A stretch of 64,000 bases of DNA from assembly GCA_019750295.1 (NCBI GenBank), contig JAIEOS010000020.1, forward strand, positions 55,997 through 119,996, written 5' to 3'. The position numbers were made by a program, and so were the translations under genes. Below are positions 44,892 through 52,341 of this stretch, one piece after another. The stretch is from Bdellovibrionales bacterium (GTDB taxonomy: Bacteria > Bdellovibrionota > Bdellovibrionia > Bdellovibrionales > JAGQZY01). The notes under the pieces were generated by a model, which did not search any database, was not told the DNA's origin, and saw only the letters and a program-made list of their open reading frames with translations. Position 1 is the first letter of the stretch. Each line of letters begins with the position of its first letter.

Positions 44892-45881
44892 ATGCCCCCT
44901 TCAGGCTCTGTCTGTCAATTTTTACTTCAAGCTTTAAATCAGGACCCAATCACTCACCTCCTGTCTACGGAAGAAGAAGCCCAACTGCAACACCTGGTGA
45001 ATGAACATAAGATCGAAGGCTACATTCTCCCCTATCGTCACCAACTCAAGTCCCCGCGACTCATCGCTCACCTTGAAGCCGTCGTCAAAAAAAACACTCT
45101 ACAGAATTTGATTCTCAAACAAAACTGGATGGAAATTCAAAAGGAATGCGAAAAAATCAACATCACTCCGTCGGGTTTCAAGGGCATTGATCTCATTCAG
45201 TGGCTTGTATCTCCTGGATCTCGACCCCTGACCGATATTGACGTGTATGTTGAACCTCAGTATTTCTCCGACGTCTCAAAAGTTCTGCAACGACTCAATT
45301 ACCAAGCCGTTGATGAGTCGAAGTGGTTTGCTAACGCTCACAAATCGACTTTTAAGTCGATAGAAGGACTTATTGAGACGACCGTGGAAGTTCATACTCA
45401 ACTCTTTTACAATCAAGCAGTTTCGACCCAGTGGCGATTTGAGAATCGTTCTCACGGTTCATCTTTAGTTCCCGCAGATCAGGTTATATATTTGTCCTAT
45501 CACCTGGCGCACCAACACACCTTCCTTAAATTGTTCTGGCTTATGGATCTTGTTCGATTGACCCAAAGTCATCCGAATGTTTGGAACGAAGAGCTTTTTC
45601 TTCGAGCGAAATCGTTAGGGGCTTTTCAAGCGGTTATGAGTGTTGCTTACGTCTTAAACTGTTTCTTCAAATCGGGAATTCATCTCCCGCCGGCGAAAAT
45701 TAAGGCTCGACCGTGCCTGACTTGGGAATTTTTAGTCTCTCCAGAGGCGTATCGTTGGCGATACTATACGGCAAAACATTTGCTGAAAGACTCTTTTGCT
45801 GAAAGTCTCACCTATGATCTAGGATGGGTAAAACACCGCTGGAGTGGACTATTGTCGCCAAAATCGATTGATCGAACCTAA
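44892..45881 (+). CDS. Nucleotidyltransferase-fold protein (NTP_transf_5-like)
   Basis: The start at ATG 44892 has GAGG seven bases upstream. The 329-residue protein has the nucleotidyltransferase metal motif SGSRPLTDIDVYVEP (D-x-D) after SGFKGIDLIQW. Proteins of this type occur in polysaccharide loci and next to PqqD-like and HprK-like genes in peptide-modification clusters. It could nucleotidylate a peptide, sugar or protein. Its last 33 bases overlap the S26-type peptidase gene on the other strand. Confidence 0.75.
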   Translation: MPPSGSVCQFLLQALNQDPITHLLSTEEEAQLQHLVNEHKIEGYILPYRHQLKSPRLIAHLEAVVKKNTLQNLILKQNWMEIQKECEKINITPSGFKGIDLIQWLVSPGSRPLTDIDVYVEPQYFSDVSKVLQRLNYQAVDESKWFANAHKSTFKSIEGLIETTVEVHTQLFYNQAVSTQWRFENRSHGSSLVPADQVIYLSYHLAHQHTFLKLFWLMDLVRLTQSHPNVWNEELFLRAKSLGAFQAVMSVAYVLNCFFKSGIHLPPAKIKARPCLTWEFLVSPEAYRWRYYTAKHLLKDSFAESLTYDLGWVKHRWSGLLSPKSIDRT

Positions 45882-46277
45882 AAAGTAGACGCCGATGCGA
45901 CTAAGTCCTCGAACCGGACGCCATTGAGACAGCCGCATTTGTCTTTGTAAAAAACAAAAAACAGAAAGCGCCCAAAATTTTTCAAAGCGCGAAATTTTTC
46001 CGTTTTGAATTTTTCCTTGGATCTTACCCCAGACTTCGATGTTGTTATAAATCTCTAGCTGGTAGGTCCAATCTCCTTTAAAAAAATAATTATTCTTGGT
46101 CTGACCTAGGAAACGATGGCACACCCACTCCCCGTTAGGGCAACGGTACAGAAAAATCTCTCCGATTTGATCCTGATCCGAAAGAGCTCGGGGTTTTTCA
46201 AACATATCCACTAGAAGCTGATCGCCCGAGCGAAGATACGGGAACATACTACTGCCACTGAGAGGGATCGGCGTCAT
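45849..46277 (-). CDS. S24/S26-type signal peptidase-like protein
   Basis: The 142-residue protein begins MTPIPLSGSSMFPYLRSGDQLLVD with the catalytic Ser motif SGSSMFP. VCHRFLGQTKNNYFFKGDW holds the His of SipW/archaeal-type (S26B) peptidases in place of the bacterial Lys. There is no clear N-terminal membrane anchor. It starts immediately after the radical SAM gene and ends the same operon. A role in removing the leader peptide of the nearby precursor is an inference from position. Confidence 0.75.
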   Translation of the reverse strand: MTPIPLSGSSMFPYLRSGDQLLVDMFEKPRALSDQDQIGEIFLYRCPNGEWVCHRFLGQTKNNYFFKGDWTYQLEIYNNIEVWGKIQGKIQNGKISRFEKFWALSVFCFLQRQMRLSQWRPVRGLSRIGVYFLGSINRFWRQ

Positions 46278-47321
46278 TTACGTGCTCGCTTCAAAAACTT
46301 CTTTTTTAACTTCGGCTAATGTTTTTGTAAAACATCCCACGGCGGTCGCATCTCCACCCTCGTTTTTAGCCATACCGGGGCAATGATCACAAAAAGAAAT
46401 GAGATCGTCGGAAATATTTTTAAGATCCTTGTTTTTCATGTGACGCCATCGATCCACTTGAGACGCATGCCATAGTTCTGCAAAGGGAGACTGAGTGAGG
46501 TTGCCGAGGGGCTCACGGATTTCAATGCAAGGCAGAAGCTCTCCATAGGCCGTCACGGCACACTTACCTTTGCCGGCATTACAAACATAGTTGTCACCCG
46601 TTTCGGGATTGGGTTGAGGCAATCCTTTTTCCCAGCGCCGCGCTTTCTCACTAAAAAAATATTTTAACTGCTCTCGACTGGCCCGCATTAACTTTGGCGA
46701 ACTATCGCCATTCAGCTTAGGGGTAATCATGGGGTCCATCTTAAGATTGTAGTTACGATTCACACACCAATCTTCTAATTCAAAAATGGTGTCTATGTTT
46801 TCTTTGGTCAGGAGAGCATTTAACGAGATATCTAAGCCCGCTTCGCGACAAAATTCGATCGCTCGAACGGTCTTTGCGTGAGAGCCTCGAACTTTTGTCA
46901 TGCGATCGTGAATTTCCGGGGAATGGCTGTAGAGACTCAAAGTGACATTGTTCATTCCTAGATCTTTAAGCCTTTGTGCCGTCTCCAGGGAATTAATTTT
47001 TAGCCCATTCGTAATCATCGAGGTGTGAAACCCGAGCTGGCTGGATCGCTCCATGATGGGCCAAAAGTAAGGACTCAGCATCGCTTCGCCCCCCATCAGG
47101 ATCAAAAACAATGTTCCCGCAGTTCTTAATTCTTCAAGAATATGCAGCCAGTCGTCTAATTTTAACACTCGCTGAGCATCGTCCTCGAAAGACTCAAGAT
47201 AACAATGCGTGCATCTCTCGTTGCAACGATTGGTCAACTCGAGCGAGGCCTGTAAGGGGATCCACTTTTGACTGCTCAGAACACGAAACTTATCGAGCAA
47301 TGTGGCTTTTTCTAAAGACAT
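46278..47321 (-). CDS. Radical SAM/SPASM peptide-modifying enzyme
   Basis: The 347-residue protein has the radical SAM cluster C33-x3-C37-x2-C40 in ELTNRCNERCTHCY, the GGEAMLSPYFW segment, and a C-terminal SPASM-like region with further cysteines (NYVCNAGKGKC, LLPCIEI, FCDHCPG and AVGCF) for auxiliary iron-sulfur clusters. Such PqqE-like enzymes make carbon-carbon, carbon-sulfur or other bonds in ribosomal peptides. It overlaps the PqqD-like gene by ten bases and is in the operon with the HprK-like gene. The chemistry is unknown. Confidence 0.9.
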   Translation of the reverse strand: MSLEKATLLDKFRVLSSQKWIPLQASLELTNRCNERCTHCYLESFEDDAQRVLKLDDWLHILEELRTAGTLFLILMGGEAMLSPYFWPIMERSSQLGFHTSMITNGLKINSLETAQRLKDLGMNNVTLSLYSHSPEIHDRMTKVRGSHAKTVRAIEFCREAGLDISLNALLTKENIDTIFELEDWCVNRNYNLKMDPMITPKLNGDSSPKLMRASREQLKYFFSEKARRWEKGLPQPNPETGDNYVCNAGKGKCAVTAYGELLPCIEIREPLGNLTQSPFAELWHASQVDRWRHMKNKDLKNISDDLISFCDHCPGMAKNEGGDATAVGCFTKTLAEVKKEVFEAST

Positions 47322-47575
47322 TCCACCAAGCCCTCTTTTTGGAAATCACTCATCAGTTGTTCGATTTCCATATGAACGGAGGTCGGAACGTCCTCGAATT
47401 CATCAAAAACTGTGGTTATGATTTCAGAGAGCTGTACCTGACCATCAAGTTTTTGCCACACAAAAGACGCCACTTCATTCAGCTCGTGAACTTTCTGATT
47501 TTTGGGATGGATAATAATCACCTGATCATCGATTCGCTGCCACGGCAACTTTTCTTTGCGTCGATAAATACTCAT
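47312..47575 (-). CDS. PqqD-family peptide-binding protein
   Basis: The 87-residue protein has the PqqD/RRE fold pattern: QVIIIHPKNQKVHELNEVASFVWQKLDGQ followed by helices ending DFQKEGLVECL. PqqD-type RiPP recognition elements bind the leader of a precursor peptide and present it to a radical SAM enzyme. It lies directly between the HprK-like and radical SAM genes, with overlaps on both sides. The rest of the PQQ operon is absent. Confidence 0.88.
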   Translation of the reverse strand: MSIYRRKEKLPWQRIDDQVIIIHPKNQKVHELNEVASFVWQKLDGQVQLSEIITTVFDEFEDVPTSVHMEIEQLMSDFQKEGLVECL

Positions 47576-48519
47576 ATAGAAATCTCCGTCGTTTTGCGGT
47601 CAGCACTGAGCTTTAAAAATATCTGCGGCCAAATATCGGGCTCAATGGCGAACTTTAATTCGTAATGTAAACTGTTTTGGCTGGCGAGAGTCACCAGGGA
47701 TACAATTTTCGCCATTTTTTCTTCGTCGATCTGATCCCAAAAAACATTCGCCACCGACTGATACAAATGCTTGGCAAAAAGGGGCTGGGTTAACTCACTA
47801 ATTTCAAAGAACTGTGCTTTTTTAAGCCAAAAGAATCCGCCGACCTCATACCAGTTGTTATACTCTTTAGGATTGGAAACACTTTGGCCGAGAGCTCCCG
47901 CCTGAGCCCAGCACTTTCCATCTTCAATTTTAAGCACATTCATATCGTCGCCGAGCACACGAGATCTTGGCGCGAGACTGGCAATCGTTGACTTTCCAGC
48001 ACCCGACGGCCCTAAACAAAAATAAGCTTTATGACCGGGGCCAATCACACAGGAACTGTGGATTAAGAGCTTTCCCTGCTCTACAAAATGCAAAGGTATT
48101 AACCATCGTAAAAAATTATAAAAACCATCTGCGAGAGTGTAGGGAGCGATGAGAAAAACTTTTTTATTGTCCACGACAGCAACAAAATCCCGATGAAGCG
48201 CGATGGTTCGACCGTTCTCTTGGTAAGTTTCACATTCAAAACGAGGCTCATCCTCCCAGTCTTCCGGCGTCCAACCCCATTTTTCACTATCCACCCACTC
48301 GATCTCGTACAACGGCTTTTGATTTTGCCCACCCATTAACCAGTGCAGCGGATACTGATCAAAAATCATCTGCACTAGATTTTCCGAGGCAAAAGAAAAT
48401 TTTAATGGGACCTCGTGGAGATGAAGATGAAACGAATGAGGGAGCGCGGCGACCGAAGAAAAAGAAATAGTTTCGGCCAGCTTCTTCTTACGTTGCAAAT
48501 TTTCTGAAAGAGTATTCAT
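47572..48519 (-). CDS. HprK-like P-loop kinase
   Basis: From ATG 48519 (GAGGGG six bases upstream) the protein is 315 residues. It has the P-loop AYFCLGPSGAGKSTIAS, the following LGDDMNVLKI (Walker B-like) and GQSVSNPKEYN, matching the HPr kinase-related proteins found in peptide and exopolysaccharide loci. It heads the operon with pqqD-like, radical SAM and S26 genes. In related systems the kinase modifies a peptide or uses ATP for an unknown step; the substrate here is not known. Confidence 0.82.
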   Translation of the reverse strand: MNTLSENLQRKKKLAETISFSSVAALPHSFHLHLHEVPLKFSFASENLVQMIFDQYPLHWLMGGQNQKPLYEIEWVDSEKWGWTPEDWEDEPRFECETYQENGRTIALHRDFVAVVDNKKVFLIAPYTLADGFYNFLRWLIPLHFVEQGKLLIHSSCVIGPGHKAYFCLGPSGAGKSTIASLAPRSRVLGDDMNVLKIEDGKCWAQAGALGQSVSNPKEYNNWYEVGGFFWLKKAQFFEISELTQPLFAKHLYQSVANVFWDQIDEEKMAKIVSLVTLASQNSLHYELKFAIEPDIWPQIFLKLSADRKTTEISI

Positions 48520-48614
48520 CCCCACCCCTCATTTCTATTGTCACAGGGTCTAGTTCTCTCCGCCACAAAAATACCCGCTTGCTAACTCAGTGTGCCATAT
48601 CCTAGTCTTAAATC

Positions 48615-48782
48615 ATGAGCGACACAAAAGACAAAAAGCCCGTAAAGAAGTACAAAAAACCTCAAGTGAAATCTGAATCTTTAATGACTTTTGGCGCTCT
48701 TTGCAATGGATCCGCCGTGGGTGGACGAAAGCAATCGACCGGCGCACCCAACTTTTGTAACAGCGGAAAACTTCTCTCTTAA
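48615..48782 (+). CDS. Putative RiPP precursor peptide (55 aa)
   Basis: This small gene is on the opposite strand to the HprK-PqqD-rSAM-S26 operon, 95 bases from its start. The leader is lysine-rich and holds a YKKPQV motif (Tyr13, Pro16, Val18), the YxxPxL-type element that PqqD/RRE proteins recognise. A TFG segment (residues 25-27) may mark the leader/core junction. The C-terminal part, from about residue 28, holds Cys30 and Cys48, many Gly, Ser and Asn residues, a GGRK at 36-39 and a final SGKLLS. An in-frame TAA two codons upstream of the ATG rules out a longer N-terminus. No strong ribosome-binding site precedes the ATG. The peptide family is not one I recognise. Confidence 0.75.
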   Translation: MSDTKDKKPVKKYKKPQVKSESLMTFGALCNGSAVGGRKQSTGAPNFCNSGKLLS

Positions 48783-48791
48783 AATTTTTAA

Positions 48792-49922
48792 TTATTTGAG
48801 TAAATTGAAATACTGCTGAGCAATGGCTTTCGCAGAAAATATTTTGGAGCGCTTTAGACCACGATCTCTTAGCTTTTCCTGCAACTCGGGTCGATCCATC
48901 AGTTGAATCACCTGTTGCAACCAAGCCTCTTCATCATTTTCGTCCACAAGAATTCCCGCATCATCAACGACGAACGGAATCTCACCGGATCGACTGGCGA
49001 TGATAGGAACTCCCGATGAAAACCCTTCAATCAACATCCTTCCAAACTGTTCTTTCCATTGGAGAGTGGTTTGACTGGGGCACAGGAGCGCATCACAGAG
49101 AGGCAACCACTGGGGAACGTCGTCATGCTTTAGACTTTTCAACTGAACACGCTCGGAGTAATTATTTCTAGCGATCCACTGACGAAACTCAGTCTCCATC
49201 GGACCGCTTCCAAGAATCAGCGCGCTCCACCCTTTCTCCTTGGGAATTCGATCAAGAACTCGCATGAACAATGAGCAGCCTTTTTCCGCCGTCCATCGCC
49301 CCATAAAACCAATGACAAAGGGCTGGAGGCCTTTCTCCTGCTGAAGTTTTATTTTTTGCGCCGGATCTAGAGGTTGAAATCTTTCGGAATCTACAAAGAA
49401 GGGAACAACTTCGGACGGTTGAGTAAATCCTTTGGCGCGATGAGTGTCCTCGACCAAGCGACCACACGCTAAAAGCGACTTGGCCCATGAGAAAACTCGA
49501 GACTCGAAAAAACGAAAGGGAAATGGATACTTTTTAAAAATGTTCTGACAGGAATAGAAGCTAAAAGGAATTCCAACTTTGTTGAGTTTTCTTGCAATCT
49601 GATATCCAGAGACAATGTAAGGCTCTTCCCAAAGGATGGCTTCATCAAAATGTTCCTGTGAAAGAATTTGATGGATTTGAGAGGGATTATAAAAAAACAA
49701 GTGGATGGACTTGGAGAGATACACATCAACAGCAATGACACGTAGAGGACTTCCTAAGGGCTCCGGCTCAACATGAATATCACGAAGATCCCCATGAAAA
49801 AATCGAGGGCAAACCACGGTCACACTCATCCCGGTGTTTCTTGCCAATTCCCTCATCACTGTGCGATTAAGAGCGATGCAGTAGGAGTGACCTAGAGTGA
49901 GGATCTTTTTGGGGTTCGACAT
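48792..49922 (-). CDS. GT4-type glycosyltransferase
   Basis: The 376-residue GT-B protein starts KKILTLGHSYCIALNRTVMRELA and has the acceptor-side GFMGRWTAEKG, and the C-terminal ALLCPSQTT and QFGRMLIEGFSSGVPIIASRSGEIPFVV donor site. It ends ten bases from the convergent precursor peptide gene. The acceptor could be polysaccharide or, by position, the peptide; the former is the default. Confidence 0.85.
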   Translation of the reverse strand: MSNPKKILTLGHSYCIALNRTVMRELARNTGMSVTVVCPRFFHGDLRDIHVEPEPLGSPLRVIAVDVYLSKSIHLFFYNPSQIHQILSQEHFDEAILWEEPYIVSGYQIARKLNKVGIPFSFYSCQNIFKKYPFPFRFFESRVFSWAKSLLACGRLVEDTHRAKGFTQPSEVVPFFVDSERFQPLDPAQKIKLQQEKGLQPFVIGFMGRWTAEKGCSLFMRVLDRIPKEKGWSALILGSGPMETEFRQWIARNNYSERVQLKSLKHDDVPQWLPLCDALLCPSQTTLQWKEQFGRMLIEGFSSGVPIIASRSGEIPFVVDDAGILVDENDEEAWLQQVIQLMDRPELQEKLRDRGLKRSKIFSAKAIAQQYFNLLK

Positions 49923-49981
49923 TTGTCGAGTTTACCGCGCCATACAATGCTCTTCAACATTCCCTCATTTAAACTTAGACC

Positions 49982-51193
49982 ATGGTCAAAAAGCTCATTA
50001 TCGCAATTCACGACTTACACCCTTGGGGCGGCCAAGATAAGTCGAATCTCGAAATTCTTTACCCGGTCAACAAAGACGTGCCGATGGAGCTTCATGCCTA
50101 TCAGTTCATCGATCAGCGCCCTTGGCCTCAATTAAAGTTTATCCCCTACTCTGTGAAATTCACCAAAATCTTCCTAGTTAAACAATTTCATTACATTTTC
50201 ATGACCACCCTCCATTTTATTTGGCGCTACCGCAAGAGCATTCGTCGCAAAAATCAGATCTGGATTCAGACCACCGGCACCGCATCGCTCATTGCCGATA
50301 TCATTCAAGTTCAGTTTATCCATTCATCATGGCAAAAAATCATTGATAACTTCGAAGTGAAGTCAACAATCAGCGGTTGGAAGGCGATTTATCAAGGACT
50401 GATCAGCTCTTGGAATGCAGCGCTTGAGCAATTGGTCTTTACCCCTAACCGAAAATACATTGCCATCTCTCATGCCATCAAAAAGGAACTGATCAGTGAA
50501 TTTTCGATCCCCGAAAAAAACATCATTACGATCTATCATGGCGTCGACACGGAGGAGTTCTGCCCACACTCTTCCACTTCCACCTCGACGAGCACTCGCC
50601 AACGTTTGAGAAAAGAGCTTGGTGTTAACGACGATGATTATGTCTTGCTTCATGTCGGCGCTCTCAACGAAAGAAAAGGAGTCAATACCGCCATCAGCAC
50701 CCTCGGTTACCTTCATAAAAATGGGATCGAGAACGTTCATTACGTCGCGATTGGAAGCGGAGATCGACAGATTCTCTCTGAGCTGGCCGAGGCCGAGGGC
50801 GTAAAAAGTAAGGTTCACTTTATTTCACATTCCAAAAACGTACGCGATTATTACTGGGCATCGGATATTTTCTTTTTCCCAACGGTTTATGAGCCCTTTG
50901 GTCTTGTCGTCCTCGAGGCGATGGCCAGTGGACTTTGCACGGTGGTCTCGAGTACGGCGGGAGCCTCGGAGCTCGTCACCCATAAGACCAATGGTTTACT
51001 GATCAAGAATATTTTTGACCCGACCACCATGGGGGATCAATTGACTTCACTCATCAAAGACAAGGCCCTTCAAGAAAAACTCTCCACCGAGGCCCGCGCT
51101 CTCGCCTTAAAAAATTCTTGGCAACATGTCGCCGATAACTACCTCGCCTTTTACAAGACTCTAAAAAGGGATGATTCTCGAGGAGGACCATGA
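49982..51193 (+). CDS. GT4-type glycosyltransferase
   Basis: The 403-residue GT-B enzyme has ITIYHGVDTEEFCPH, LLHVGALNERKGVNT and the donor site FFFPTVYEPFGLVVLEAM. A short Ser-Thr repeat lies between the domains, near residues 197-205. It is the first of three tightly spaced glycosyltransferase genes, sharing a four-base overlap with the next, and belongs to the polysaccharide locus. Confidence 0.87.
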   Translation: MVKKLIIAIHDLHPWGGQDKSNLEILYPVNKDVPMELHAYQFIDQRPWPQLKFIPYSVKFTKIFLVKQFHYIFMTTLHFIWRYRKSIRRKNQIWIQTTGTASLIADIIQVQFIHSSWQKIIDNFEVKSTISGWKAIYQGLISSWNAALEQLVFTPNRKYIAISHAIKKELISEFSIPEKNIITIYHGVDTEEFCPHSSTSTSTSTRQRLRKELGVNDDDYVLLHVGALNERKGVNTAISTLGYLHKNGIENVHYVAIGSGDRQILSELAEAEGVKSKVHFISHSKNVRDYYWASDIFFFPTVYEPFGLVVLEAMASGLCTVVSSTAGASELVTHKTNGLLIKNIFDPTTMGDQLTSLIKDKALQEKLSTEARALALKNSWQHVADNYLAFYKTLKRDDSRGGP

Positions 51194-52341
51194 TTCAAAA
51201 GAAAATTCTAATTCCCTCCTATGATTTTAAACCGGCCCTGGGCGGTGTTGCTAATTATGTTCACGAAGTCGCAACCAGTTGGGCTAAGCTCGGACATAAA
51301 GTGACTGTCCTCGCCCGAACTCAAGAGGGCGATAAAGCGTTTGACGAGCAAGTGCCTTACACCGTCGTAAGAATTCCCACTCCTCAAACCGCGATTTTAA
51401 CTTTACCGATGTTTTCAAAAAACATTCGATGGCTCTCTGAGACATTGGAACCTGATTTTATTTTTTGCCCACTGTGGTTCCCCGACGGCGCAGCCACTTA
51501 TCTCTCGCGAGTCAAAACTATTCCGTTTTTCCTAGCCGCTCATGGCAGCGAAGTCTTTTTAACCAAAGATTCATTAAAACACACGGTGCGCACCGTTTTT
51601 TTGGGCATTTTACAAAAAGGGGTTTTCTCTTCGGCAAAAAAAATATTTGCTGTCAGTAACTACACTAAAAATGCCCTGCATGCACTGCCTGGAGTAAGAC
51701 CCAATTCTGTGATCGTCGCCAACAACGGGGTTAATCCTGACGTTTTTTATAAAAAACATTTAGAGTTCCCACTAGAGCCGTCTCTTAAAGGAAAGAAACT
51801 TCTGTTGACCGTCACGCGCCTGCATGCCTACAAGGGCGTCGACTCGGTTCTTAAAGCGTTACCTCATGTGATAAAGAACGTTCCCGACACCCACTATCTT
51901 GTTGTTGGTAAAGGACCCGATCGCGAACGTTTGGAAGCTTTAGCTAAAGATTTAGGGGTCAGTGCTCATGTCACATTCCTGGGGGCCGTCTCCTACGAGC
52001 AGGTGATTGACCTCTACAACACCGCCACCCTATTTGTCCTTTTGTCTCGAGAGGAACTTCCCGATGTGGAAGGCTTTGGTTTGGTGTTTCTCGAAGCGGC
52101 CGCCTGCGGACTTCCCTCTCTCGGGGGCCACAGCGGCGGTATTCCCGATGCGATCGATGACATGCGCTCGGGATGGCTGGTTGATCCGACATCTATTTCT
52201 GACATCGAAGTGAAGCTCACCAATCTCTTATCGTCTCCACAAATTCTTAAATCCGCGGCAGAGTATGGTTTAGAGACAGCCCCCCTGCGCACTTGGGAAA
52301 CGACCGCACGTACAATCCTAGAAAACATTTATGAAAACTGA
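51190..52341 (+). CDS. GT4-type glycosyltransferase
   Basis: The 383-residue protein starts in the ATGA overlap with the upstream gene. It has GGVANYVHEVATSWAKLGHKV at the N-terminus (20 of these residues form the donor-facing loop), VIVANNGVNPDVF, LLTVTRLHAYKGVDSVL and the C-terminal VEGFGLVFLEAAACGLPSLGG. This is the WaaG/RfaB-like GT4 layout. It overlaps the next gene by 11 bases. Confidence 0.87.
   Translation: MIQKKILIPSYDFKPALGGVANYVHEVATSWAKLGHKVTVLARTQEGDKAFDEQVPYTVVRIPTPQTAILTLPMFSKNIRWLSETLEPDFIFCPLWFPDGAATYLSRVKTIPFFLAAHGSEVFLTKDSLKHTVRTVFLGILQKGVFSSAKKIFAVSNYTKNALHALPGVRPNSVIVANNGVNPDVFYKKHLEFPLEPSLKGKKLLLTVTRLHAYKGVDSVLKALPHVIKNVPDTHYLVVGKGPDRERLEALAKDLGVSAHVTFLGAVSYEQVIDLYNTATLFVLLSREELPDVEGFGLVFLEAAACGLPSLGGHSGGIPDAIDDMRSGWLVDPTSISDIEVKLTNLLSSPQILKSAAEYGLETAPLRTWETTARTILENIYEN

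Noticed and set aside
46278..47575. PQQ biosynthesis operon
   Set aside because: Only PqqD-like and PqqE-like genes are present; pqqA with its Glu/Tyr core, pqqB and pqqC are absent and the small peptide lacks the PqqA pattern.
47111..47665. 184-residue plus-strand reading frame
   Set aside because: Antisense to the radical SAM and PqqD-like genes, which have strong family motifs.
44892..48782. Lasso peptide cluster
   Set aside because: YxxP-type leader and PqqD-like gene fit, but there is no asparagine synthetase-like cyclase, no transglutaminase-like B2 protease and no ABC exporter.
48613..48924. 103-residue minus-strand reading frame over the peptide gene
   Set aside because: It covers the peptide gene and the C-terminus of the glycosyltransferase at 48792 in another frame; no family features.
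50570..50596. Short Ser-Thr codon repeat in a glycosyltransferase
   Set aside because: Too short to be a meaningful repeat element; likely a flexible linker.
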